Assembly (NCBI RefSeq): GCF_002024805.1
Contig: NZ_CP014337.1
Span: 2,976,001-3,040,000, forward strand
Direction: 5' to 3'
From: Elizabethkingia bruuniana
Lineage (GTDB): Bacteria; Bacteroidota; Bacteroidia; Flavobacteriales; Weeksellaceae
DNA: 64,000 bases
Made by a program: the position numbers and the translations under genes. The notes below the pieces were generated by a model, which saw only the letters and a list, made by a program, of their open reading frames with translations, was not told the DNA's origin and did no database searches. Positions 16,612 to 25,531 of this stretch are shown one piece after another (the first letter of the stretch is position 1; each line of letters begins with the position of its first letter).

Positions 16612-17592
16612 CTAATGATTAAATATATTTGGAATTACAATTTTTTCAGGTTTTTCATCACTATACATAATATCAATATAGCCTTCCCTACGCAGTGCCG
16701 GTATATCAATCAGTTGTACAACCTTTTTATAAAAAGCCTGATAAACAACCCCTTTCTCATTTGCATAAGAAACATCGAATCTTACTTCCGGCTGATCGTT
16801 CACCAGAAGTCCGGTTTGTCTTACATTTCTTATTTCTGCAGAAACCATTTTGCCGGCATACAATAATTTTTGTTCCCATTTTTTCCCAAACATCAGAGGC
16901 TTGAGCAAAAACTGATAGACAGCAACGAAAAGTAAAATCATAAAACCGGTAAAAATAATCGGATGCATGAAAGTAAGAAATTGCCATTCATGCCCTTTCG
17001 AATCCCGATCGTAAAAATAAATATACAATCCCACAACATAAGCCAACAATAAGACAAATCCCAACAGCCTATACAGCATACCGCTGTTGTTATATTTTGT
17101 TTGTTGTCCTTTCAGAATAAAATAAGGTGTATGCTCTACATTTCTGTTCAGCAGAATATCTATTTCTTTACCTTTTGCAAATCTGTTTTCTTCCGGCTTA
17201 ATATCCACAAAAAAGTGACTGTCTTCAATAGGATAATTATTGAGATTATTAAATCGAAGATTTAGCTGCAATAATTGCTGGTTTTTTAATGTTTCATTTT
17301 TCAGTATAACCTGACTTGTAATATTAGCTTTTCTTTCAATGCCGTTTTTAGCAATATCCTGTATCACTTTCTTATCTTTTACAGGCTGTATTAAAGATTG
17401 ATTAATAAAAAACCAGAGAATATATCCCCAAATAAGAACTGATAATCCTAACCAGAACCATGACCAAAACAGTGAACTTTCCGGCATATAAGTATCTGAT
17501 GATTCATCAGTTGCCATGTAGATAATAATGGGAAATGGTATACAAAAAAATAAAAGATACAGTCCCCAAAAGATGAGCATTCCTTTCTTCAT
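16612..17592 (-). CDS. Membrane protein with duplicated TM-plus-soluble-domain module
   Basis: 326 residues with about four membrane segments (near 5-25, 42-63, 175-192 and 210-232). After each membrane pair comes a beta-rich soluble domain: residues about 80-160 (GIERKANITSQVILKNE ... EIDILLNR) and about 245-322 (MVSAEIRNVRQTGLLVND ... GYIDIMYS). The two halves look like an internal duplication, similar to DUF3592-like proteins. No catalytic motif was seen. It is a single gene, divergent from the sulfatase operon (119 bases apart). Confidence 0.7.
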   Translation of the reverse strand: MKKGMLIFWGLYLLFFCIPFPIIIYMATDESSDTYMPESSLFWSWFWLGLSVLIWGYILWFFINQSLIQPVKDKKVIQDIAKNGIERKANITSQVILKNETLKNQQLLQLNLRFNNLNNYPIEDSHFFVDIKPEENRFAKGKEIDILLNRNVEHTPYFILKGQQTKYNNSGMLYRLLGFVLLLAYVVGLYIYFYDRDSKGHEWQFLTFMHPIIFTGFMILLFVAVYQFLLKPLMFGKKWEQKLLYAGKMVSAEIRNVRQTGLLVNDQPEVRFDVSYANEKGVVYQAFYKKVVQLIDIPALRREGYIDIMYSDEKPEKIVIPNIFNH

Positions 17593-17693
17593 ACTTAAAT
17601 TTCTTTACTAAAATAACACTTTTAACTGTAGTTTAGTATGTACAACCGGAAAATGTGGATAAGTAGGAAAACAAGATTTAATAGAATATTTGC

Positions 17694-17701
17694 TATTTTT
17701 G
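17694..17701 (+). promoter_or_regulatory. TAnnTTTG promoter -7 box for the FGE-sulfatase operon
   Basis: TATTTTTG ends 10 bases before the ATG of the formylglycine-generating enzyme, implying a very short leader. Confidence 0.5.
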
Positions 17702-17711
17702 AAAAAAAACC

Positions 17712-18863
17712 ATGACCTCTATTCAACGGCTAATCTGTATCTGCATAAGCTTGACAGGAGTTACATATCCCGGTATTGCAAACGGACAAACAAAGACTAC
17801 AAAGCTTTCCTGCTGCGAAGTTTCCGGTAGCAAAGCCCGGCAAATTACTTCACAAAAAAAAGCAAACTCACCTGCTACAACAATTTCATTAAAAGAGAAA
17901 AGTTCTGCAGACGTAACGAACAAAATGGCTTTAATTCCTGCCGGTATTTTTATAATGGGTTCTAATGGTGATGAATGGTCTCGTAACTGGGAGGCACCTC
18001 AGCATAAAGTTTCGGTAAAGTCCTTTTATATGGATACACATGAAGTAACCAATGCTGAATTCGAAAAATTTATAATTGCCACAGGCTACATGACTACAGC
18101 CGAAAAACCTGTCGACTGGGAAGCATTGAAAAAAGAACTACCACCTGATACTCCTAAACCTTCAGATGAGGATTTAATGCCTGGATCTATGGTTTTTGCT
18201 TCTCCTGAGACGGTAAACGGATTAGAAGATTACTCGCAATGGTGGCGTTGGGTAAAAGGAGCTGACTGGCAGCATCCACTTGGTCCGGGAAGCAATATAA
18301 AAGGTAAAGAGAATCATCCGGTTGTACATGTTTCTTACTATGATGCTGTTGCCTATGCAAAATGGATCGGAAAGCGCCTCCCTACTGAGGCTGAATGGGA
18401 ATGGGCTGCACGTGGTGGTTTAGATAACAAAATTTATCCGTGGGGAGATGAACATATAAGCAGTAGTTCTCAAAAAGCCAATTACTGGACAGGAACATTC
18501 CCTATAAAGAACACCGAAAAAGATGGTTATTACTATACTGCACCGGTTGGATCATATGCTCCAAATGCTTATGGTCTTTACGATATGGCCGGGAATGTTT
18601 GGGAAATATGCTCAGATTGGTTTAGTGAAAATTACTATCAGTCTTTGCAAGGAAATCAAATAACCAAAAACCCTGCAGGACCATCGAAACCTTATTACCC
18701 CTCCGAACCTTTTGCTAACAAAAGAGTGGTACGTGGCGGGAGCTTCCTTTGTAATGATTCGTACTGCGCCAGCTATCGGGTTTCTGCAAGAATGCCTTAT
18801 TCAGAAGACACAGGCATGGTACACACAGGTTTCAGATTGGTAAAAGATCTTGAAACCAAATAA
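17712..18863 (+). CDS. Exported formylglycine-generating enzyme (sulfatase maturation)
   Basis: 383 residues. A signal peptide (ending near ANGQ) and a cysteine-containing linker (LSCCEVSGS) precede an FGE-sulfatase domain (about 75-380) with IPAGIFIMGSNGDEWSRN, DTHEVTNAEF, RLPTEAEWEWAARGG and DMAGNVWEICSDW. The active-site pair is present: GGSFLCNDSYCASYR gives Cys347 and Cys352, spaced as in copper-dependent FGE, which oxidises a sulfatase cysteine to formylglycine using oxygen. This separates it from cysteine-less relatives such as GldK. The sulfatase gene follows 20 bases downstream. A signal peptide implies maturation after export, which is unusual because most bacterial FGEs act in the cytosol. 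Confidence 0.9.
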   Translation: MTSIQRLICICISLTGVTYPGIANGQTKTTKLSCCEVSGSKARQITSQKKANSPATTISLKEKSSADVTNKMALIPAGIFIMGSNGDEWSRNWEAPQHKVSVKSFYMDTHEVTNAEFEKFIIATGYMTTAEKPVDWEALKKELPPDTPKPSDEDLMPGSMVFASPETVNGLEDYSQWWRWVKGADWQHPLGPGSNIKGKENHPVVHVSYYDAVAYAKWIGKRLPTEAEWEWAARGGLDNKIYPWGDEHISSSSQKANYWTGTFPIKNTEKDGYYYTAPVGSYAPNAYGLYDMAGNVWEICSDWFSENYYQSLQGNQITKNPAGPSKPYYPSEPFANKRVVRGGSFLCNDSYCASYRVSARMPYSEDTGMVHTGFRLVKDLETK

Positions 18864-18883
18864 AAAACTAAAACTAATTAACC

Positions 18884-20401
18884 ATGAATAAAATCTTAAC
18901 TGTGCTTTTGGGTTTATTGGCAATAGCCAATATTAATGCCCAGAAAAGCAAAAAACCAAATGTCCTTATTATTTATACGGACGACCTGGGTTATGGAGAT
19001 CTCCGTTCATACGGAGCAAAATCTATTAACACTCCCAATATTGATGCTCTTGCAAGTAATGGGTTAAAGTTTACCAATGCTTATGCAACAAATGCTACCT
19101 GCACACCATCGCGCTATTCACTTCTTACAGGAACATATTCCTGGCGCAGGAATGATACTGGAGTGGCCAATGGTGATGCTTCCCTTATTATTAACGAGGA
19201 TACTTATACATTAGCCGATCTTTTCAGAGATTCCGGATATGCTACAGGAGTTATTGGCAAATGGCATCTTGGGATAGGCGGCAAAGAAGGACCGAACTGG
19301 AACGGAACATTAAAACCGGGACCTTTAGAACTGGGCTTTAATTATTCTTATATTATGGCTGCTACTCAGGATCGTGTACCATGTGTGTATATAGATGGAC
19401 ATCAGGTAGAGAATCTGGATCCTGCCGATCCTATTACGGTTAATTACAAAGGCCCAATTCCAAATGCTAACATACCGACATATAAAGAACATCCGGAATT
19501 ATTGGAGATGACTTCTTCTAACGGGCACAACAATTCCGTTATAAACGGAATCGGACGTATTGGTTACATGTCCGGAGGAAAATCTGCAATATGGGATGAC
19601 TACAGTATGAATGAGCATTTCGCAGACAAGGCCAGTAAATTTATTACCGAGCACAAAGATGAACCCTTCTTTCTGTACTATGCTACTCCGAATATCCATG
19701 TGCCCAGAACCCCAAATAAAAAGTTTGCAGGAAAAAGCGGAATGGGACCACGTGGTGATGTTATTCTGGAATTGGATTATTGCGTAGGCCAGGTCATTAA
19801 AACATTAGATAGTTTAGGCATCAGAGATAATACACTTATTGTTTTCAGTAGTGACAACGGCCCTGTAATAGATGATGGATATAATGATCAGGCAAAGCAA
19901 CTCTTAGGCAACCATCGTCCGGCAGGAAACCTTAGAGGTGGTAAGTATAGCATATTCGAAGGTGGAACCCGAATTCCTTTTATTGTAAATTATCCTAAAA
20001 AAATAAAAAAAGGAGAAACCAATACACTAATCAGTCAAATTGATTTGTTTGCATCTTTTGCATCTCTGAATAAACAAAACTTAAAACAAGGACAGGCTTT
20101 TGATAGTTTCAATATGCTAAATCAGTTATTAGGAAAAAGCAAAGAAAACAGACCATATCTGATAGAAGATGCATATGGAATTGCCATTATTAAAGACTCC
20201 TGGAAGTATATTAAACCTAATAACAGAAGTTCGTATCTAAAAGAAACGGAAACCGAATTAGGTAACAATCCCCAGCCTCAGCTTTATGATCTCCGAACAG
20301 ATGAGGAAGAAAAAATAAATATTGCAGCAAAGCACCCCGAAAAGGTAAAAGAACTTGCTGCTCTTTTAGATGAAGTTATGAAGAAACCTATAACTCAATA
20401 A
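18884..20401 (+). CDS. Exported Cys-type sulfatase
   Basis: 505 residues with a signal peptide (to about 19, NINAQ). N-terminal metal ligands are in IIYTDDLGYGDL. The sulfatase signature CTPSRYSLLTG at Cys73-Gly83 holds the cysteine that becomes formylglycine. GKWHLG and SSDNGP supply further active-site residues. It belongs to the arylsulfatase A-like superfamily (SulfAtlas S1), and the substrate is not evident. Co-transcription with the exported FGE and a convergent SusCD pair suggests removal of sulfate from a host or algal glycan in the periplasm or at the surface. Confidence 0.93.
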   Translation: MNKILTVLLGLLAIANINAQKSKKPNVLIIYTDDLGYGDLRSYGAKSINTPNIDALASNGLKFTNAYATNATCTPSRYSLLTGTYSWRRNDTGVANGDASLIINEDTYTLADLFRDSGYATGVIGKWHLGIGGKEGPNWNGTLKPGPLELGFNYSYIMAATQDRVPCVYIDGHQVENLDPADPITVNYKGPIPNANIPTYKEHPELLEMTSSNGHNNSVINGIGRIGYMSGGKSAIWDDYSMNEHFADKASKFITEHKDEPFFLYYATPNIHVPRTPNKKFAGKSGMGPRGDVILELDYCVGQVIKTLDSLGIRDNTLIVFSSDNGPVIDDGYNDQAKQLLGNHRPAGNLRGGKYSIFEGGTRIPFIVNYPKKIKKGETNTLISQIDLFASFASLNKQNLKQGQAFDSFNMLNQLLGKSKENRPYLIEDAYGIAIIKDSWKYIKPNNRSSYLKETETELGNNPQPQLYDLRTDEEEKINIAAKHPEKVKELAALLDEVMKKPITQ

Positions 20402-20416
20402 ATACATCAAAAATAA

Positions 20417-20440
20417 AAACCGCTTCTTTTGAAGCGGTTT
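20417..20440. terminator. Bidirectional rho-independent terminator
   Basis: Perfect 10-bp stem (AAACCGCTTC/GAAGCGGTTT) with a TTTT loop, between the convergent sulfatase and SusD genes. It can serve both strands. Confidence 0.92.
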
Positions 20441-20448
20441 TGTTATAG

Positions 20449-22170
20449 TTACCAACCTGGGTTTTGTTCAATTTTAGGATTCTTAGCAATTTCAACCGTT
20501 GGCAAAGGCCACAAATAATCTTTCTTAGGATCAAATTTTCTTGAAGTAGCAGGCTGCAGTATAATATACTTGCTCGAATCTACTATAGTAGATGTATCCC
20601 ACCCTCCTGTCGTAATATATTCAGTAAACAAATAACTACCATATAATGTTTGAGGTAATTCTGTTTCTGCTGTTTTCCATCTGATTAAGTCCCAATAACT
20701 AAACCCTTCATAAGCTAATTCTATCCTTCTCTCTCTTCTGATTTCTTCTCTCATATCTAATCCATTAGCCGTTACAAAAGCATTATTTAATTTCGCCATA
20801 GAAACATAGTTAGGAGCAGCATCTGTACCGATATTAATTTGTGGCAACCTTGCGCGAAGCAGGTTCACTGTCTTATCTAAATCGGAATCTGAAATAGTAC
20901 CATTAATCTCATATAATGCTTCTGCATAAGTCAACAGTACTTCTGCATAACGCAATATTGGACGGTCTATGAATGATCGTTGATATGTCCAATCATTTTT
21001 ATTAGCATATTTTCTAATGCCATAACCACTTCTTTGATATGTTGGGTTTGGAGTTGTATAATCAGATGTCGCAATAAATTCATCACCTCTTTTGAAAAGA
21101 GTAAATGACATCCTAGGATCTCTTTTCTTAAAGAAATCTGCATGTGTCATAGTTGCATCTGGTGTTTTATATAAAGGAGATTTAGTAATTGGCAGTCCGT
21201 CTGCCATCAAATATCTACTTACAAAATTATTCGTTGGAACAATATAACTCCCTTCATAAATACGTTGTGTAAGATGAGAAACTACATTATTATTTGCATC
21301 TACTCCATAAATACGTACTATAATATTTTCTTTATTAGCTCTTCCATCTCCTTTTTCCTGAAAAAGATTATAATATGCGTCATTTAGCTGCTGTCCATTA
21401 GTACCAACCGTTGGAGTACTAAACAAGGCATGCTGTCCGGAGTTCATAACCTTTTCAGCACATTCCTTCGCTATATTCAAGTGTTTTGCGGGTGTTCCAT
21501 AGCCATGATATTTACTTCTTGTACCTTCAAATAATGCAATTCTTGCCTTGAATGCTAAAGCAGCGGTATTCGAAATCCTACCATATTCGCCCGCCGTATT
21601 TAGCTGATCTGGTGTTCTAAGAACGCTTATTGCATAGTCCAGGTCGCTATAAATGAGATCTAAAACTTCATCTCTTGTTGCACGGGGTTTAAATACATCG
21701 GGATCATCAATCTGCATGGTCTTAGTAATAAGAGGAACTCCTCCAAATCTTTTAAACATTTCAAAATAATACCATGCTCTGAAAAAACGAGCTTCTCCAA
21801 CATATTGATTAACCACTGTAGCATCAGCACCTTTGGCAATTACTTTAGGAGCTTTTTCTATTAAATTATTTGCCTGAAAAATACCATAATAGCTATAATC
21901 ACTACTGCTCGTGGGAGCAACTCTTGACCCATCACTTATGTTATTAGCATTATTATTAGGATATGCATCCGCAGACCAGTTATCATTAGTCTCCGCAAGC
22001 CCTGGTAAAGTTGTATAAAAATAATTTGCGGCAAGTCGTACATCAGATGCTGAATTCCAAAAATTACCATCTGAAACTGATGTTTCAGGAAATCTATCTG
22101 TATTACATGAAACCACCGAAGTCAATAATGGTAATGTCAATAAACTTATATATATAATATTTTTTTTCAT
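20449..22170 (-). CDS. SusD/RagB-family surface glycan-binding lipoprotein
   Basis: 573 residues, lipoprotein signal ending SVVSC (Cys22). SusD signatures are present: YFYTTLPGL near the N-terminus, EARFFRAWYYFEMFKRFGG, RPILRYAEVLLTYAEALYE, IRRERRIELAYEGFSYWDL and the C-terminal YLWPLPTVEIAKNP. SusD proteins cap the SusC transporter and capture glycan outside the cell. The gene starts 10 bases after susC and ends at a shared terminator with the sulfatase gene. Confidence 0.95.
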   Translation of the reverse strand: MKKNIIYISLLTLPLLTSVVSCNTDRFPETSVSDGNFWNSASDVRLAANYFYTTLPGLAETNDNWSADAYPNNNANNISDGSRVAPTSSSDYSYYGIFQANNLIEKAPKVIAKGADATVVNQYVGEARFFRAWYYFEMFKRFGGVPLITKTMQIDDPDVFKPRATRDEVLDLIYSDLDYAISVLRTPDQLNTAGEYGRISNTAALAFKARIALFEGTRSKYHGYGTPAKHLNIAKECAEKVMNSGQHALFSTPTVGTNGQQLNDAYYNLFQEKGDGRANKENIIVRIYGVDANNNVVSHLTQRIYEGSYIVPTNNFVSRYLMADGLPITKSPLYKTPDATMTHADFFKKRDPRMSFTLFKRGDEFIATSDYTTPNPTYQRSGYGIRKYANKNDWTYQRSFIDRPILRYAEVLLTYAEALYEINGTISDSDLDKTVNLLRARLPQINIGTDAAPNYVSMAKLNNAFVTANGLDMREEIRRERRIELAYEGFSYWDLIRWKTAETELPQTLYGSYLFTEYITTGGWDTSTIVDSSKYIILQPATSRKFDPKKDYLWPLPTVEIAKNPKIEQNPGW

Positions 22171-22180
22171 TTTTTTCTAA

Positions 22181-25168
22181 TTAAAAGTCAATATTTACAC
22201 CTAGAGAAACTGTTTGAGCAAAAGGGTAACCTCCAACAACTCCTTGTGGTTGTTCTGGATCTATAGTTCCTTTAAAGACTCCCAGTTTGGAAAATGTTAA
22301 TAAATCTTCACCGGAAATATAAATTCGCATACGAGAGATTGGCATATTCTTTAAAGCCTCTTTAGATAAAGAATAACCTAATTGAACATTTTTTAGTCTT
22401 GCATAAGCACCATTGATAAACCATTTATCAGAATTCACATAATTATGATCTCCGGATAAATAAGGTCTAGGGAAAGCGGCATTAGGATTATCAGGTGTCC
22501 AGTAGTCCATTTGGAATGTCATTGGTAAATTCCAAGGTTGAATCGCAGGCTGCATTAACTCATTACCTGGCTTAAATCTACGTTTAGCGATTCCCTGGAT
22601 AAAGAAACTAAAGTCTACATTCTTATAATTCAGGGCAACATTAAACCCAAACTGATATCTTGGGTTAGTATCTCCTAAGTATACTAAATCTCCATGATCA
22701 GATACAGTTCCTTTTCCTGGACTAATCTCACCATTTCCATCAATATCCACATAACGAACATCTCCAATTCCTGGTACACCAGCTTTGTTCAATAGCTTCT
22801 TATAACTAGGAGCCTTATCTACATCTCCTTGGTTTTGAAAGTATCCATCTGTTTTATATCCCCAAACAGAATTCAGTGCATATCCTTCTACCAAAGAATT
22901 TACACCTGCATTAATTGAATTGCTTGTGCCCCCATACCAAAGTAATTTATTCTGACTATCGGATACATTTGCTGTAATACTGTACCCAAAATCTTTTCCT
23001 ATTTTATCTTTATAGCTTACAGTCGCTTCCCATCCCCATACTTTCAGTCTTCCTGCATTTTGTTTTGGAGTACTAATACCAATTGTTGCAGGTAAACTTA
23101 CAGGTACTAGCATGTTATTATTATATTTATTATAATAATCAAAAGAACCAGTTAATTTACGATTGAATAATGAAAAATCGACTCCTAAATTTCTTGTCTC
23201 AACGGTTTCCCAGCCTAATAATAATGCCGGAAGACTATTTTGATACACATAAGTTTGTCTACCATTTCCTAAAACCAAACTTGTTCCTGTAGATAATTGC
23301 GATATATAATCATAATAACCTATACCAACATTAGAACCTACTTTTGCCCAAGATACCCTTGGTTTAAATTCATTCAATATATTTCCAGAAATTTTATCAA
23401 ACCATGATTCTTTTGCTATATTCCAACCCAATGAAAATGAAGGGAAAATTTTGATTCGATCTCCATCTGTTAATCTTGAACTTTCATCACTTCTTATGGT
23501 AGCTTCAAATAAATATTTTTCTTTATAGTTATAATTAAATCTACCAAAATAAGATTGCATAATATCCGAGTTTACACCCTCCGCATTAGACTTATTCGCA
23601 GCATCAGATGTAAATCCTAAACTTGGATTATCATTAACAAATAAATTTTTGGTACTTCCTTGTAAATAGCTATATCTATATTTCTGTAATTGGTAACCTC
23701 CTAATAGGTGGAAATTATGACCTCCTTGTAATTTCAAATCATAATCGACCATACCCTGAAAGTTTTCAGTAACTGTTTTATAATTAGTAACGGAATAATT
23801 ATTAGGGTCATTTAGTTTTTTTATAGAATTGGCTGTTGGTCCTGCATAATAAGAAAGTGTTCTTCTAAAGTTCTTATTTTCCTGATCTGTAGTTTCTCTA
23901 CCATATACCAATTTAAAATCTAAACCTTTAGCTAAATTCGTAATAGTGGCAGTAATGTTATTAAAGAAATTTTCTTTTCTGTCTCTATTAAATCCTCCAT
24001 CTTTAAGTAAAGCATATCCAAAATAAGATGAGGTACCACTGATATAATAACTTCCGTCAGGATTAAAAATAGGAAATCTTAATCTTGAATTATACATTTG
24101 TCTAAAAATACTATTTCCACCACCTTCTAGTCCATTACCTCCATCTTGTGGATTATCCGTAGCTTGGGATGTATAAGCACTGCTGATATCAAATTTAAGA
24201 TAATCATTAACTTTAGCAGAAACATTAATTCTTGCATTCCATCTGGAAAATAAATCTTCACCTACTTTAAAAATTCCATTTTGTTGCATATTACCAATGG
24301 AAGCCATATAGGTAACTTTCTCATTTCCTCCGGAAATTTGTATATTATTGTTTGTCAATGTATAAACATCTCTTAGCGTAGCTTTTATAAAGTCTTGCTG
24401 ATTATATGTTCTCCACAAGTTATTTGTAGGATCTAGAACAAACTCTATTCCCCTACGAGCATAATCAAGATCATCATCTTTATACTCTGGTGCCAATCCT
24501 GCATTTTTTCTTGCAAGATTCATGTACTCCATTTCTTCTATTAGCGTTAAACGCTTGGGAAGATTCATCGGTTTTTGGAACCCTGTATTACTCGAAAAAG
24601 AAATTCTTGCTTTCCCGCTTTTCCCTCTTTTTGTTGTAACCACTATTACACCGCCAGCTGATTGTGCACCATAGATAGCTGTTGCCCCCCCATCCTTCAA
24701 CACACTGATATTATCAATATCATCCGGATTTAGAGAAACAAAGGTTGATTCTGAGCTGACAACACCATCTATTACATATAATGGACTGACATTACCACTA
24801 GCAGAGGTAACACCTCGAATCTGCAAGTTCAATCCTTGTCCTCCAACTTTTCCTGACGTCCTGGTTACCGTCAATCCTGGCGCAGCACCTTGTATCATAT
24901 TAGCAACTGTTGGTGACGGTCGGTCTTCTAACATTTTACTATCAATTGTAGAAACTGCGGTAGTTAAATTAGTCTTTTTTTGCTTTCCATATCCGACGAC
25001 AACTACCTCATCTATGGTCTTAGATTTAGTAGTAGTGTCTGACTTTTTAGCACTTTCTTTTCGATTAGGAGTTTGCTGAGCCACGGCCATATGAACTCCT
25101 GAAGTAGAGAGAAAAAAGGCGATAGCAACCTTCAGATAATTTGAAGGCACCATTGGGTGAATTCTCAT
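22181..25168 (-). CDS. SusC/RagA-family TonB-linked outer membrane transporter
   Basis: 995 residues. After the signal peptide (to about 30, AVAQQ) there is only a short polar linker before the TonB-box-like TIDEVVVVGYGKQKK, so the usual N-terminal carboxypeptidase-regulatory-like domain is absent. The plug (about 60-175) has IQGAAPGLTVTRTSG, PLYVIDGVVS, ISVLKDGGATAIYGAQSAGG and VTTKRGKSGK. A long beta barrel ends in SLGVNIDF. It imports oligosaccharides with the SusD partner 10 bases downstream. Residue Met6 is a possible alternative start. The 363-base upstream region holds several palindromes that may be operators. Confidence 0.94.
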   Translation of the reverse strand: MRIHPMVPSNYLKVAIAFFLSTSGVHMAVAQQTPNRKESAKKSDTTTKSKTIDEVVVVGYGKQKKTNLTTAVSTIDSKMLEDRPSPTVANMIQGAAPGLTVTRTSGKVGGQGLNLQIRGVTSASGNVSPLYVIDGVVSSESTFVSLNPDDIDNISVLKDGGATAIYGAQSAGGVIVVTTKRGKSGKARISFSSNTGFQKPMNLPKRLTLIEEMEYMNLARKNAGLAPEYKDDDLDYARRGIEFVLDPTNNLWRTYNQQDFIKATLRDVYTLTNNNIQISGGNEKVTYMASIGNMQQNGIFKVGEDLFSRWNARINVSAKVNDYLKFDISSAYTSQATDNPQDGGNGLEGGGNSIFRQMYNSRLRFPIFNPDGSYYISGTSSYFGYALLKDGGFNRDRKENFFNNITATITNLAKGLDFKLVYGRETTDQENKNFRRTLSYYAGPTANSIKKLNDPNNYSVTNYKTVTENFQGMVDYDLKLQGGHNFHLLGGYQLQKYRYSYLQGSTKNLFVNDNPSLGFTSDAANKSNAEGVNSDIMQSYFGRFNYNYKEKYLFEATIRSDESSRLTDGDRIKIFPSFSLGWNIAKESWFDKISGNILNEFKPRVSWAKVGSNVGIGYYDYISQLSTGTSLVLGNGRQTYVYQNSLPALLLGWETVETRNLGVDFSLFNRKLTGSFDYYNKYNNNMLVPVSLPATIGISTPKQNAGRLKVWGWEATVSYKDKIGKDFGYSITANVSDSQNKLLWYGGTSNSINAGVNSLVEGYALNSVWGYKTDGYFQNQGDVDKAPSYKKLLNKAGVPGIGDVRYVDIDGNGEISPGKGTVSDHGDLVYLGDTNPRYQFGFNVALNYKNVDFSFFIQGIAKRRFKPGNELMQPAIQPWNLPMTFQMDYWTPDNPNAAFPRPYLSGDHNYVNSDKWFINGAYARLKNVQLGYSLSKEALKNMPISRMRIYISGEDLLTFSKLGVFKGTIDPEQPQGVVGGYPFAQTVSLGVNIDF

Positions 25169-25237
25169 AATTCGTTAATTTTAGGTTAATTAGTTTGTTA
25201 ATTTTAAACGCAATCTAAATAAATTCGAACCCCAATA

Positions 25238-25252
25238 TTAACATTACGTTAA
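25238..25252. promoter_or_regulatory. Inverted repeat TTAAC-N5-GTTAA upstream of susC
   Basis: Perfect 5-bp arms with a 5-base spacer, 70 bases upstream of the susC ATG and directly adjacent to the larger palindrome. It could be part of an operator; in such AT-rich DNA chance is possible. Confidence 0.3.
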
Positions 25253-25254
25253 CT

Positions 25255-25278
25255 TTTTACGAAAACGTTTTAGTAAAA
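25255..25278. promoter_or_regulatory. 24-bp near-perfect palindrome, candidate operator
   Basis: TTTTAC, then G, then the self-complementary AAAACGTTTT, then A, then GTAAAA. Only one symmetric pair is mismatched. The central CG inside an AT-rich palindrome resembles LacI-family operators. It lies about 86 bases upstream of the susC ATG and 254 bases upstream of pfkA, so susCD is the more likely target. Confidence 0.5.
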
Positions 25279-25335
25279 TTCAAACCCCTGAAATAATGGC
25301 GTAAAAAACAATATCCCAATTTTCATATATTCTTG

Positions 25336-25368
25336 TTTTTTACCAATTTTATGCATTTTAGTAAAAAA
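25336..25368. repeat. Inverted repeat TTTTTTAC-N17-GTAAAAAA
   Basis: Perfect 8-bp arms using the same half-site as the 24-bp palindrome, with a 17-base spacer. Another GTAAAAAA stands alone at 25301-25308. The repeated half-sites suggest several contacts for one regulator. Confidence 0.4.
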
Positions 25369-25415
25369 TAAATCCCCAAAAATGCCATATAGACAATACA
25401 AAACCCAAACTTTTA

Positions 25416-25423
25416 TATTTTTG
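25416..25423 (+). promoter_or_regulatory. Possible -7 box for pfkA
   Basis: TATTTTTG fits TAnnTTTG, 108 bases upstream of the pfkA ATG. No -33 TTG at the usual distance was found, and AT-rich DNA makes chance matches common. Confidence 0.35.
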
Positions 25424-25531
25424 TATATAAATTAAGTTTCACTATATTTACCGAAACAATCATCAAAATAGACAAAGGAATGTGTAAAAAAATTCCTTTT
25501 TTATCCGTAAATTCGCATTATATATTTTTTT

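Larger units (their letters stand above)
25169..25531. other. Divergent intergenic region between susC and pfkA
   Basis: 363 bases with no credible gene. It is very AT-rich and contains promoters for both flanking genes. It also holds at least five copies of the half-site TTTTAC/GTAAAA (near 25255, 25273, 25301, 25338 and 25361), some arranged as palindromes listed separately. Confidence 0.7.

Noticed and set aside
25353..25385. GCATTTT/AAAATGC inverted repeat in the susC-pfkA spacer
   Set aside because: 7-bp AT-rich arms 19 bases apart are expected by chance in such DNA; the TTTTAC/GTAAAA pattern is stronger.
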